NCBI GenBank assembly: GCA_023150895.1
Contig: JAKLJY010000042.1
Coordinates: 1 to 60,957 of the forward strand
DNA length: 60,957 bases
Direction of reading: 5' to 3'
Source of the DNA: Myxococcota bacterium
Lineage (GTDB): Bacteria > Myxococcota_A > Bradymonadia > UBA7976 > UBA1532
The notes under the pieces are model-generated. The model saw only the letters and a list, made by a program, of their open reading frames with translations. It was not told the DNA's origin and did not search any database. A program made the position numbers and the translations under genes. Below are positions 1 to 7,983 of the stretch, piece by piece. Each line of letters starts with the position of its first letter. Within the stretch, counting starts at the first letter, position 1.

Positions 1-28
1 TTGTCGATCCCCGGAACGCCGAGATCAT
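1..28 (-). CDS. tnpC: Start of IS66 transposase TnpC (partial)
   Basis: An ATG at 28-26 overlaps the tnpB stop by one base (TGATG) and opens a frame (MISAFRGST...) that runs off the left edge. In IS66 elements the DDE transposase gene follows tnpB directly, often with overlapping ends, so position and coupling point to tnpC. Only nine codons are visible, so the protein itself cannot be recognised here. Confidence 0.4.
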
Positions 29-402
29 CAGATCCTACATGGGACCTCCGCGACGGGCGGACGCCAGCGCGGAACGGGGCGCACGGCCCCCAGATCGATG
101 CCATCGAGAAGCATCACGAGCTGCGGCCCTTCGAGTTCGACGCTCGTTGCGCCGGCCACGAGCGTGGGGAGCCGAAAACAGCCGCGCTCGAGACGCTTGC
201 AGTACAGAACGAAGCCGCCGCGATCCCAGAACAGGATCCGTGCCTGATCACGCCGCCGCGAGAGGAAGACGAAGAGATGACCGGAGTACGGATCCGCGCG
301 TGTGCCCGCCGCGACCAGGCCAAGGAGGCCGTCGATGCCCTTGCGCATGTCCGTCGGCGCGACCGCGAGGTGAATCCGGACGGCGGGCGACAGGCTCAGC
401 AC
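28..402 (-). CDS. tnpB: IS66 accessory protein TnpB
   Basis: A 124-residue protein of the IS66 Orf2/TnpB family. Visible family signatures are the start (SPAVRIHLAVAPTDMRKGIDGL), the core FVFLSRRRDQARILFWDRGG and the later YCKRLERGCF stretch. TnpB is needed for transposition of IS66 elements; its biochemical role is not settled. The length matches the usual 110-125 residues. The gene overlaps the end of tnpA by 7 bp, which suggests translational coupling, and has no internal stop, so this copy may be functional if tnpC is intact outside the window. Confidence 0.85.
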   Translation of the reverse strand: MLSLSPAVRIHLAVAPTDMRKGIDGLLGLVAAGTRADPYSGHLFVFLSRRRDQARILFWDRGGFVLYCKRLERGCFRLPTLVAGATSVELEGPQLVMLLDGIDLGAVRPVPRWRPPVAEVPCRI

Positions 403-740
403 ACGCCTGCCCGAACGGCCGCGACCACCGCGCCCACGAACGCCGGCGCTGCGTCGTCCCGAAAGCGAAGTACGAGACCCCCGCCGAGCTCGAGTTCCGC
501 GGCCGCACGGCTCGCGAACCCCACGGGTCGCACCTCGACGAACGCCGGCGACGCCGCCGCCTCACTTGGTCGTGTGGGTGCCCCCCGCGGGCTCGCCCCC
601 AGGCGCCGACACCACGCCCGCAACGTGCCGAGCTCCAGCCCCTGTGCCTGCGCGAACGCGACCTGCGTCGACCCGCTGCGCCGCCATGCGTGCACCACCT
701 CGGCCCACCGAGCCCGATTCGCTGCTCTCCCACTCGCCAT
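396..740 (-). CDS. tnpA: IS66 accessory protein TnpA
   Basis: A 114-residue protein of the IS66 Orf1/TnpA family. The N-terminal third carries the typical helix-turn-helix-like stretch (WRRSGSTQVAFAQAQGL followed by LRAWCRRLG), matching the family pattern SGxxxxxFxxxxGLxxxTLxxW. The central part is Ala/Pro/Ser-rich, and the C-terminal part (LELGGGLVLRF...) is the short beta-rich tail seen in this family. It is the first gene of the element. An alternative ATG at 762 is in another frame and was not used. Confidence 0.8.
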   Translation of the reverse strand: MASGRAANRARWAEVVHAWRRSGSTQVAFAQAQGLELGTLRAWCRRLGASPRGAPTRPSEAAASPAFVEVRPVGFASRAAAELELGGGLVLRFRDDAAPAFVGAVVAAVRAGVC

Positions 741-794
741 GCTCGCCTCCCGAGCGGTCCATCCGCTCTCACGCGAACATCGCGGAAATTGGTG

Positions 795-1370
795 TCAGGC
801 GGTAGGGCGTCGCTGGTCGAACGCATACCGCGTGCGCATGCTTGCGGTCGCAGCGTCCGCGCGAAGCCGCATGCTGTCCACAGCGAGCGCCTGCGGGTCC
901 ACGATGCGCTCCGCAACAGCAAGCGCGAGGACCTGTCCGTTCGCCGCCTCGAGAAACCTTCCGTTCTCCCGCCGGAACTCCTTGAGGACCGTATCCGAGA
1001 GCGGATGGCCCCCCGCCGCGAGCTTGAGGGCCGCATCCGTCTTGAGCGCCCGGGCCACCTCGGACGCGTGGTGAAGGCCGATCAAGCTCGCATAGAGCCA
1101 GACCGTGAGCTTGAACTGCGGGTCGATCGGCGTCCGCCCCAGCGACTTGTGCTTGTTGCGCAACTCCGTGAGGTCGAGCAACCCCACAAACGCGATGATG
1201 TCACGTACCAGGTGCTTGTCAGGCACGACCAGGTCCGGCGAGCCCGTCAGCGTGTTCAGTTGCTTCGACTTGTCACCATGAAACCGCAGCCCGCGCCGCA
1301 AAACCCGCGGGGCCTTGGGCGGCACGGTCGGTTCACTCAACTGCAAGGGCTCTGCGGCGGGGGTAGTCAT
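795..1370 (-). pseudogene. Transposase of IS1182 type, C-terminus lost
   Basis: The 191 residues visible are the N-terminal part of a transposase that is normally about 450-550 residues long. The DUF772-like region is clear: an RTPIDPQFKLTVWLYASLIG block, a HHASEVARAL helix and GHPLSDTVLKEFRRENG, the usual helical domain ahead of the DDE domain. The first catalytic-domain segment follows (LAVDSMRLRADA), and then the frame ends at a TGA formed at the IS66 junction. The DDE core is missing, so the protein cannot be active. Confidence 0.75.
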
Positions 1371-1432
1371 CCTTCTATTCGATCATGCATCAGAAATAAC
1401 GTCAATGGTTACGGGTTGATAATTCAGCCGAC
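795..1432 (-). mobile_element. IS1182-like insertion sequence remnant
   Basis: This stretch holds the 5' part of a transposase gene and about 60 bp of less GC-rich leader (1371-1432) that looks like an IS end. The left side is cut by the IS66 element near 797. The right side abuts the amidase coding sequence at about 1433-1436. The order of events is therefore insertion into the amidase gene first and IS66 second. Confidence 0.6.
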
Positions 1433-1435
1433 CCT

Positions 1436-2293
1436 CTCAAGGCCACCTACGGCCGCATCAGCGAACATGGTGCGGCCCCGCTGTGCTGGAGTGTCGCACA
1501 CGTCGGCCCCCTGGCCGCCACCGCGCGGGACCTGGCGCTCGCGTATGCGGCCATCGCCGGGCCCGATCCGCACGATGCGAATACAGTGCGCGCGCCGGCT
1601 CTCGACGCGGCGGGGCTCTCGGAGACACACCTGCCCGACCTGCGCGGGCTCCGCATCGGTGTCTTCGAGCCGTGGTTCCGCGACGCGGACGCCGACGTCG
1701 TGCGGGCCTGCGAGGCCGCGGTCGACGCGCTCTGCGCCCGGGGGGCCGTCCGGGTGGCGGTCACGCTGCCCGGCCTGGACCTGGCCCGTGCCGCCCACGT
1801 CGTGACGATCGTCGGCGAGATGCGGGCGTCGCAGCTTGCGCACCTGCGGGCCGATCCCACCCGTTACGGCGCCGACGCCCGCTTGTCGCTCGCCCTCGCC
1901 GGGCACCTGCGCGCCACGGACTACGCCCTCGCGGCCCGGCACCGCGTCGAGGTCCACGCCCGCTTCGTCGACGCGCTGCGCGGGGCCGACGTCATCGCCA
2001 CGCCCGCGGTCGCCTGCACCGCGCCGCCCATCCCCGACGCCGCCCTTGCAAACGGCCTTTCGGACGTCGCGCTCACCGACCGCATCATGCGCTTTGCGGC
2101 CGTCAGCAACCTCACCGGCCTGCCCGCCCTCACCTGCCCGGTGGGGGAGGGCGCGGGCGGCCTGCCGGTGGGCCTGCAGCTCATCGGCCGCGCTTGGGAC
2201 GAAGCCCGCCTGCTCGCCCTCGCGTGCTGTGTCGAGGCCGACGCGAAGCGCGGTGTGCCGGCGGTGTTCCGGCGGTTGCTCGCCGCCCCCTGA
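1436..2293 (+). pseudogene. Amidase (amidase-signature family), 5' end lost
   Basis: Translation in frame from 1436 gives LKATYGRISEHGAAPL followed by WSVAHVGPLAATARDLALAY, the conserved middle of amidase-signature enzymes (GatA/fatty-acid amide hydrolase type). The rest continues to a normal C-terminus with LTGLPALTCPVG and LPVGLQLIGRAWDEARLL. The Lys and the first Ser of the Ser-cisSer-Lys triad lie upstream and are absent; the frame upstream runs only into IS sequence and a stop at 1397-1399. An internal GTG at 1586 could start a 235-residue fragment, but that would lack the catalytic site. The 5' half may lie beyond the left edge on the other side of the insertions. Confidence 0.8.
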
Positions 2294-2302
2294 CCGGGCG
2301 GT

Positions 2303-4855
2303 TCACCGCGTGCGACGCCCGGAGCGCCGCCGCCGGCACGCCAGGACGAGCATCGCCCAGAACGCTCCGGCCTCCGCCGGCGTCCCCGTCCCGCCCGCCC
2401 GGCACGCACACCCAGTCTCGTCGGCGCCGTCACCGGCCGGCCCCGGGTCGTCGGTACCGGGCTTCGCGTCCGGGCCGGGGGTGGCGTCCGAGCCGTGTGC
2501 ATCGGCCGCACCGTCGGGGGACCCGGCATCGCCCTCCGGTGCCGGCCCGGCGTCCGGCGGCGGAAAGTCGGGCACCTCGCCGGCGTCGGGCACGGGCGAC
2601 TCGAGCCAGTCGCCGACGCATTGCGCGTGACCGCTCTCGCCGGTGCAGCGTTCGTGCGCCGGACACTGAATCCCGCGGCAGGGATCGGCCCCACAGGCCC
2701 CCGCCATGCAGATCTCGCCGGGGGCACACGCCGCCGGATCGCACGGATCGGCGGCGCATCCGGCGGCGGTGCAGATGTGTCCGGGGGCGCAGAGCTGCCC
2801 GTCGCACAGATTCGGACGACACTCGCCGTCGCGACACACCTCGCCGAAGCCGCAGCTCACGCCCGCGCAGGAAAATACACAGTCGCCGTTGCGACAGAAC
2901 CCCTCGGCGCCGCAGGTGATGCCGGCGCAGGCGTCCGCGACACACGCGCCGTCCAGGCACCGCAACCCGGCCTCGCAGCCCGTGCGTTCACAGGTGGCCG
3001 GCTCGCACGCCCCCGCCCAGCAGAGCTCGCCCGGACCGCAGGCGGGCGCACACGTCGGCGTCACGCAGGCGGCGACAGCCGGATCGCAGACGGCACCGCC
3101 GCGGCAGGTCACACCGGCGCAGGGCGAAACGCAGCCCCCCTGCCGGCACACGAGGCCCTCGGCGCAGCGGCCCGCGGGGCAGGGCTGCGCACACGTGCCG
3201 AGCACGCAGAGGCCGAACGCGCCGCAGAGTCCGTTCTCGCCGGCGGCGACCTCGTCGACCTCGCCGTCGCAGTCGTCATCGACGCCGTTGCACTGCTCCT
3301 CCGGGGCCGGGCCGCAGGTTCCGCAGGCGTTGCGCGTGCCCTCGTCGACGTCCCCGTCGCAGTCCTCGTCGACGAGATCGCAGGTCTCCTCCGCCGGGGA
3401 GACGTCGACCCGACACAGGACGCGGCCGCCCGCCCCGCAGAGCGTGTGGCCGACCGCGCAGCGCCCGGGCAGGCCCGTCGCGCAGGGGCGGGGCTCGACG
3501 ATGGGTCGGCCGTCGGGCAACGCGTCGGTCAGGTGGTCGCAGTCGTTGTCGACCCCGTCGCAGACTTCGGGCAGGCCGTCCGGGACGCAGATGTACCGGT
3601 CACAGGCGTCGCCGATGCCATCGCCATCGCCGTCTTCCTGCGCGCGGTTGATGACCTTCGGGCAGTTGTCGCAGGCATCGCCGATGCCATCGAGATCCTC
3701 GTCGGCCTGGTCCGGGTTCGGCACGTCCGGGCAGTTGTCGTCGAAGCCACAGAGTCCGTCTTCGTCGCCGTCGAGGCAGGCACCGCCGAGGGAGCGTTCG
3801 AGGACGAGCAGGGCGAAGCCCGTATCCACCGCGGCGGAGTAGAAGCCGCCCCAGAAACCGTCGGCCCCCTGCGTGGAGAGCAGGGCGGTCGCCGTGTCGT
3901 AGTAGATGCTGGGAACCTCCTCCGGGAATCCGTCGAGCCCCGGGTCGCGCTCGCCGAAGTCCTCGGCGTAGACCGCACCGCCCGTGCCGTCGTCCGTCGA
4001 GACCCCGACGCCCTTCACGGCGGCCCAGGCCGTGTAATAGGCGCCGGGCTGCAGCCAGGCGCCGGCGCCGCCGTCGCGCAGCCACGTCAGGAGGCGCTGC
4101 GGGCGGGGTTCTCCCGCGGGCACGTCGGCGAGCCGCATCATCCACAGCGCGCTGGCGGTCATCGAGGCCGTGCTGGAACCGTCGTCGCGGTAGTCGGCGC
4201 CGCCGTCCGGGTTGATCCGCAGGGTGACCATCTGCGCGACCCGCGGCATCGTGAGCAACGCGTCGGGCACTTGCGTGGCGGCCGCCGCGAGGCCGGCCAC
4301 GGCGAACTGCGAACAGGAGAAGTCCGGACCGCGGCCCGAATAGTCCCAGCCCTCGTCGCCCTGGGCGCGCTGCAGGCCGATGACACCGTTCTGCAGCGCC
4401 TGCTCGACGCCGACCCCGGCCCCGACGTCGTCCGGCCCGCCGGTGGCGAGCCAGACCGAGAGCGCCATCAGGTTGCCGCCCGTGGTGTAAGTGAACGGCA
4501 CGGCGTTGGCGTTGAGCAGCGCGGGGTCGAGGTCGATCATGACCCGGACGACGTCGGTCAGCATCGCGCGGTCGTCGGCGTCGAGGCCGGCGTACCCCCG
4601 CGGGCGGGGGAGGGCCGCCCCCGGAGGGGACTTCTCGAGAAATGCGAGTACGCCGAAGAAGTCGCCTTCATGTGCGCCGAAGGTGCCGTTGCGGGCCTGC
4701 GTCCGGTACCACGCGAGGCCCCGTTCGATGGCGGCGTCGACGCGGCATCCGAAGGGCGTGCCGGGGCAGTCGACCTCGGCCCGGGCCGGGCTCGGGACGG
4801 CGAAGAGCGCGCCCATCGCGGCAGCACCGAAGCGACCATTTCCTTTTCGTCTCAC
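2303..4855 (-). CDS. MYXO-CTERM surface protein with alpha/alpha-toroid, TSP3 and MopE-like repeats
   Basis: An 850-residue exported protein. Residues 1-26 form a signal peptide ending in PSPARA. Residues ~35-375 resemble the prenyltransferase/squalene-cyclase alpha/alpha-toroid (repeats such as AIERGLAWYRTQ and GVIGLQRAQGDEGW). Then come thrombospondin type-3 calcium motifs (DGDEDGLCGFDDNCPD, DEDLDGIGDACDNCP, ~380-435), three MopE-like metal-binding motifs (VCDGVDNDCD, TCDLVDEDCD, QCNGVDDDCD, ~445-540), a Cys-rich region (~550-770) with short CxxGxCxxxxC units, an Asp/Pro linker and a C-terminal sorting tail (GCACRAGG, hydrophobic stretch, ACRRRRSGRR). The GTG start has a strong RBS (GGGGGAGGA). 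Role is probably cell-surface display or adhesion; no enzymatic residues were recognised in the toroid. It converges on the amidase remnant with a 9-bp gap. Confidence 0.8.
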   Translation of the reverse strand: MRRKGNGRFGAAAMGALFAVPSPARAEVDCPGTPFGCRVDAAIERGLAWYRTQARNGTFGAHEGDFFGVLAFLEKSPPGAALPRPRGYAGLDADDRAMLTDVVRVMIDLDPALLNANAVPFTYTTGGNLMALSVWLATGGPDDVGAGVGVEQALQNGVIGLQRAQGDEGWDYSGRGPDFSCSQFAVAGLAAAATQVPDALLTMPRVAQMVTLRINPDGGADYRDDGSSTASMTASALWMMRLADVPAGEPRPQRLLTWLRDGGAGAWLQPGAYYTAWAAVKGVGVSTDDGTGGAVYAEDFGERDPGLDGFPEEVPSIYYDTATALLSTQGADGFWGGFYSAAVDTGFALLVLERSLGGACLDGDEDGLCGFDDNCPDVPNPDQADEDLDGIGDACDNCPKVINRAQEDGDGDGIGDACDRYICVPDGLPEVCDGVDNDCDHLTDALPDGRPIVEPRPCATGLPGRCAVGHTLCGAGGRVLCRVDVSPAEETCDLVDEDCDGDVDEGTRNACGTCGPAPEEQCNGVDDDCDGEVDEVAAGENGLCGAFGLCVLGTCAQPCPAGRCAEGLVCRQGGCVSPCAGVTCRGGAVCDPAVAACVTPTCAPACGPGELCWAGACEPATCERTGCEAGLRCLDGACVADACAGITCGAEGFCRNGDCVFSCAGVSCGFGEVCRDGECRPNLCDGQLCAPGHICTAAGCAADPCDPAACAPGEICMAGACGADPCRGIQCPAHERCTGESGHAQCVGDWLESPVPDAGEVPDFPPPDAGPAPEGDAGSPDGAADAHGSDATPGPDAKPGTDDPGPAGDGADETGCACRAGGTGTPAEAGAFWAMLVLACRRRRSGRRTR

Positions 4856-5108
4856 GGTTCATCCTCCCCCGCCGACGCGGTCCATCCGTCGATTTTCGGG
4901 CAGAGGCGCGTCGTGAGGCCCCCGTCACGCCGGTGCAGAATCTTGCCCCCCCGCGTTTCCGGGGGTTGTGATCCGCGGTCCGGTCGAGGAACGTAGGCCG
5001 TGCCTCGGCCTGTCTGCCGCGAAGTCGCGCCGGAGAGGCCGGCCTTTTGCACACCAAACGCGACGGATGCCTCGGGCGTCCCGCGCCAACCGGAGGAGAG
5101 TTCGGACG

Positions 5109-7766
5109 ATGCCACACATGGGGAGCAGGGGAGTTCGTCGACGGGCGGCGCGGTGCGCCCTGATCGGGGCCGCGGTGCTCGCGGCCTGGCCGTCTGCCGC
5201 CTCCGCCGCGCCGCGCGGGGGGGCCGGCCGTCGGATGGGCGGGTTCGTCGAGCGGCTCGCGCAGGAGGCCGAGACACGCGGAGAGCGCTCGGCACACGCC
5301 CTGGCGGCCGGGCTCGGCCTCGGCGTTCGGCGGCGCGGGGGTCAGGACCTCGTGCCGGTGGTGCTCGAACCCGCGGCCGGCGTGCGTGCGGCGGAGATCG
5401 ACGCGGCTTTCATCGAGCGTCTCGGCGGCGTGGTCGACGCCCAATCGCGCGACTTCGTCCGGGCCCTGGTGCCGGCCGGCGCGCTGCGGGCGCTGAGCGC
5501 CCACCCGCAGGTCTCGGTCACACGGACGTCCGCGATTCCGTACGCACACGGCGGCCTCGGGCCGAATCGCTCCGAAGCCACCGAGGCGACGGGCGCGGAC
5601 GCCTTCCACACGGCGGGACTGACCGGCGCCGGCGTCGACGTGGCGGTCATCGACCTCGGGTTCATCGGACTCGCGGCGCGCAAGACCGAGGGTGAGCTCG
5701 GCGCGGACACCATCGCCGTCGACTTCTCCGGCACGGGCATGGAGGCCGGCACCTCACACGGCGTCGGCGTCGCCGAACACGTCGCCGACATGGCACCCGG
5801 CGCGCGCATTCACTGTATCAAGGTCTCCGACGAGGTCGACCTCCAGAACACGGCGGATTACCTGCGCACCAACGGCATCCGCATCGCCAATCACTCCGTG
5901 GGCTGGGTCAACAGCAGCTACTACGACGACACGGGGCCCATCAGCGGTATCGTCAACGCTTCGCGCGACACGGACGGGGTCTTCTGGGCGGTCTCGTCGG
6001 GCAACAGTCAGCGCCGACACTGGCGGGGTCTGTTCACCGACGCCGATGGAGACACCTGGCACGAGTTCGCCGTGGGCGACGAACTTCTGAATCTGACCAC
6101 GGCGAGCACGACCGCGACGATCTTCCTGAACTGGGATCAGTACGGCAACTCCGTCACCGATCTCGATCTGTACGTCTACAACAAGAACAACACGGTGGTC
6201 GCGCGCAGCGAAGGCTCGCAGACCGGCGCCGAAGACCCGGCGGAGGCGCTGAGTTTCGCCTACTCGAGCACCTCGGCGCCGTACACCGTGCGGGTCAAGG
6301 CCTACTCGGGCCCGACGGCGAACCTCGACATGACGCTGTTCGCCTTCTACAACGACTTCGAGTACCCGGTGTTCGCGGCGAGCCTGAGTGATCCGGCGAC
6401 GGCGCACGGGGCGTTCGCGGTGGGCGCGGTGAACATCGCGAACTGGTATCAGGCCAACCCGCCGGTCGAGACGTTCTCGAGCCAGGGGCCGACCACCGAC
6501 GGGCGGCTCAAGCCGCAGATCGCCGCACCCGATGGCACCACCAGCCGCACCTACGGCGCGCTCGGCAGCTTCGGGACGTCGTTCTCGAGCCCGACGACGG
6601 CCGGCGCCGCCGCGCTCTTGCTTGGTCAGGATCCCGGTCGCGGCGCGGGTGACCTCGAGTCGACGCTGATGGCGATGGCCGTCGACGTCGGCGCACCGGG
6701 GCCCGATCCGGTCTACGGCGCGGGGCTGCTCAATCTCGAACTCGCCGGGTGCGAACTCGACGCGGAGTGTCAGGACGGCGCCGCGTGCAATGGCTTCGAG
6801 ACGTGTGTCGCCGGTGTGTGTACGCCGGGCGCGGCCCCCAACTGCGACGATGGTATCGCCTGCACCACCGACGCCTGCGACGAGAACACGGACGCCTGCA
6901 CTCACACCCCGAACGCGGGCCTCTGCAACGACGGCAACAGTTGCACGAGCGACACCTGTGACGCGCAGCAGGGCTGCGTGGCGGCGCCCGTCGCCGATAG
7001 CACGGCGTGCACGGACGCGAACGCCTGCACCACCGGTGAGGTCTGCACGGGCGGCACCTGCCTCGGCGGCGCGGCCGTGGCGTGCGACGACGGTCTGTTC
7101 TGCAACGGCGCCGAGGCCTGCAACCCGGCGACGGGCTGCGTGGCCGGGGCGGCTCCCTGCCCGGCGGACGGCGTCGCCTGCACCGTCGACTGCGACGAGG
7201 CCACCGACGTCTGCTACCAGCCGAGCGACGCGCTCTGCAATGACAACAACGGTTGCACGACCGAGGTCTGTCACCCGCAGACGGGCTGCGCGTACACCGC
7301 CATCTGCGCGGCGGATCTGGCCACGGAGACGTTCGAGACCAACACCTGGAGCGGCGGCGCCGGCTGGCTGGCCGCCTGGACGCGCAGCGGGGACGTCTCG
7401 CTGCTGAGCACGGTCGGCCCGCACGGCGGCACGCGGCACGTCCGCCTGCGGCGCGGCACGGGGACGATCACCCGCTCGTTGAACCTGAGTGGCGTCGCCG
7501 GCCCGCGCCTCGTCTTCTGGTGGAAGGGCTTGAGCTTCGAGGGCGCCGAGAACGCGGTCGCGCAGGTCAGCACCAACGGCTCGACCTGGACGACCGTCGC
7601 CACGCTCACGGCGGCCCAGGCCAACGGCGTCTATCAGCAGGTGGACGCCGATCTGAGCGCGCTCGCCCCCTACAGCGCCAACTTCCGCGTGCGCTTCAAG
7701 GCGCAGATGGGCGGCACGGACGATCAGCTCTACGTGGACGACATCGCCGTCCGCGGGACGCGCTGA
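5109..7766 (+). CDS. Secreted subtilisin-like (S8) serine protease with Cys-rich repeats
   Basis: An 885-residue exported peptidase. The ATG at 5109 is chosen over the longer frame because it follows GGAGGAG with good spacing and opens a signal peptide (RRAARCALIGAAVLAAW, cleavage near ASAA). The S8 triad is visible: Asp182 in VAVIDLG, His217 in GTSHGVGVAEH and Ser491 in FGTSFSSPT. Roughly 60-150 resembles a propeptide. After the catalytic domain, residues ~545-730 hold Cys-rich repeats of the form CNDGxxCTxDxCxxxxGC, and the last ~150 residues are a beta-rich, jelly-roll-like domain (ETFETNTWSGGAGW ... LYVDDIAV). No sorting tail is present, so it is probably released or held by the C-terminal domain. 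It is divergent from the MYXO-CTERM gene, sharing a 253-bp upstream region. Confidence 0.85.
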   Translation: MPHMGSRGVRRRAARCALIGAAVLAAWPSAASAAPRGGAGRRMGGFVERLAQEAETRGERSAHALAAGLGLGVRRRGGQDLVPVVLEPAAGVRAAEIDAAFIERLGGVVDAQSRDFVRALVPAGALRALSAHPQVSVTRTSAIPYAHGGLGPNRSEATEATGADAFHTAGLTGAGVDVAVIDLGFIGLAARKTEGELGADTIAVDFSGTGMEAGTSHGVGVAEHVADMAPGARIHCIKVSDEVDLQNTADYLRTNGIRIANHSVGWVNSSYYDDTGPISGIVNASRDTDGVFWAVSSGNSQRRHWRGLFTDADGDTWHEFAVGDELLNLTTASTTATIFLNWDQYGNSVTDLDLYVYNKNNTVVARSEGSQTGAEDPAEALSFAYSSTSAPYTVRVKAYSGPTANLDMTLFAFYNDFEYPVFAASLSDPATAHGAFAVGAVNIANWYQANPPVETFSSQGPTTDGRLKPQIAAPDGTTSRTYGALGSFGTSFSSPTTAGAAALLLGQDPGRGAGDLESTLMAMAVDVGAPGPDPVYGAGLLNLELAGCELDAECQDGAACNGFETCVAGVCTPGAAPNCDDGIACTTDACDENTDACTHTPNAGLCNDGNSCTSDTCDAQQGCVAAPVADSTACTDANACTTGEVCTGGTCLGGAAVACDDGLFCNGAEACNPATGCVAGAAPCPADGVACTVDCDEATDVCYQPSDALCNDNNGCTTEVCHPQTGCAYTAICAADLATETFETNTWSGGAGWLAAWTRSGDVSLLSTVGPHGGTRHVRLRRGTGTITRSLNLSGVAGPRLVFWWKGLSFEGAENAVAQVSTNGSTWTTVATLTAAQANGVYQQVDADLSALAPYSANFRVRFKAQMGGTDDQLYVDDIAVRGTR

Positions 7767-7769
7767 ACG

Positions 7770-7983
7770 CTAGGAGCTTGTCGCCGTAACCGATGCCGAT
7801 GCGAGGTCGCTCGGGTCGAGGCGACCGCCGAGCGCGCCTGGACCGACCGACCGAGCCGTAGCTGAGCTACGGCGACCGAGGGCCTGGGCGCCCCTTCTCG
7901 GGGGGCGCCCAGGTAGCCGAAAGCCGGCGGGCGGCCGACACGGGCGACCGCAGCCGGCGGGCGTTACGGCGACATGCTCCTAG
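7770..7983. repeat. 214-bp foldback/MITE-like element with 21-bp terminal inverted repeats
   Basis: The left end (7770-7790, CTAGGAGCTTG...) and right end (7963-7983, ...ATGCTCCTAG) are inverted copies matching at 20 of 21 positions. Inner sequence next to each end is also inverted with lower identity, so the whole element can fold back on itself. It contains a perfect 9-bp palindrome with a 1-nt centre (7855-7873) and a 12-bp hairpin (7883-7913). CTAG occurs at both edges and could be a target duplication, but as a palindrome it is ambiguous. The element fills the space between two converging genes and encodes the last part of the minus-strand one. Confidence 0.7.

Larger units (their letters stand above)
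1..797 (-). mobile_element. IS66-family insertion sequence, 5' part
   Basis: Three genes on the minus strand in the order tnpA, tnpB, start of tnpC are the standard IS66 layout; the rest of tnpC and the far end lie off the left edge. The inner boundary is placed near 797 because the IS1182-like transposase reading frame stops there and the next bases on the minus strand (TGACACC...) belong to neither coding region. The exact terminal repeat cannot be fixed without the other end. Confidence 0.7.

Noticed and set aside
2640-3500. Regularly spaced repeats resembling a CRISPR array
   Set aside because: The periodicity comes from Cys-rich protein modules; the DNA units are not identical and the frame stays open throughout.
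2495-4996. An 833-codon plus-strand frame
   Set aside because: It is antisense to the MYXO-CTERM gene, which has signal peptide, repeats and sorting tail.
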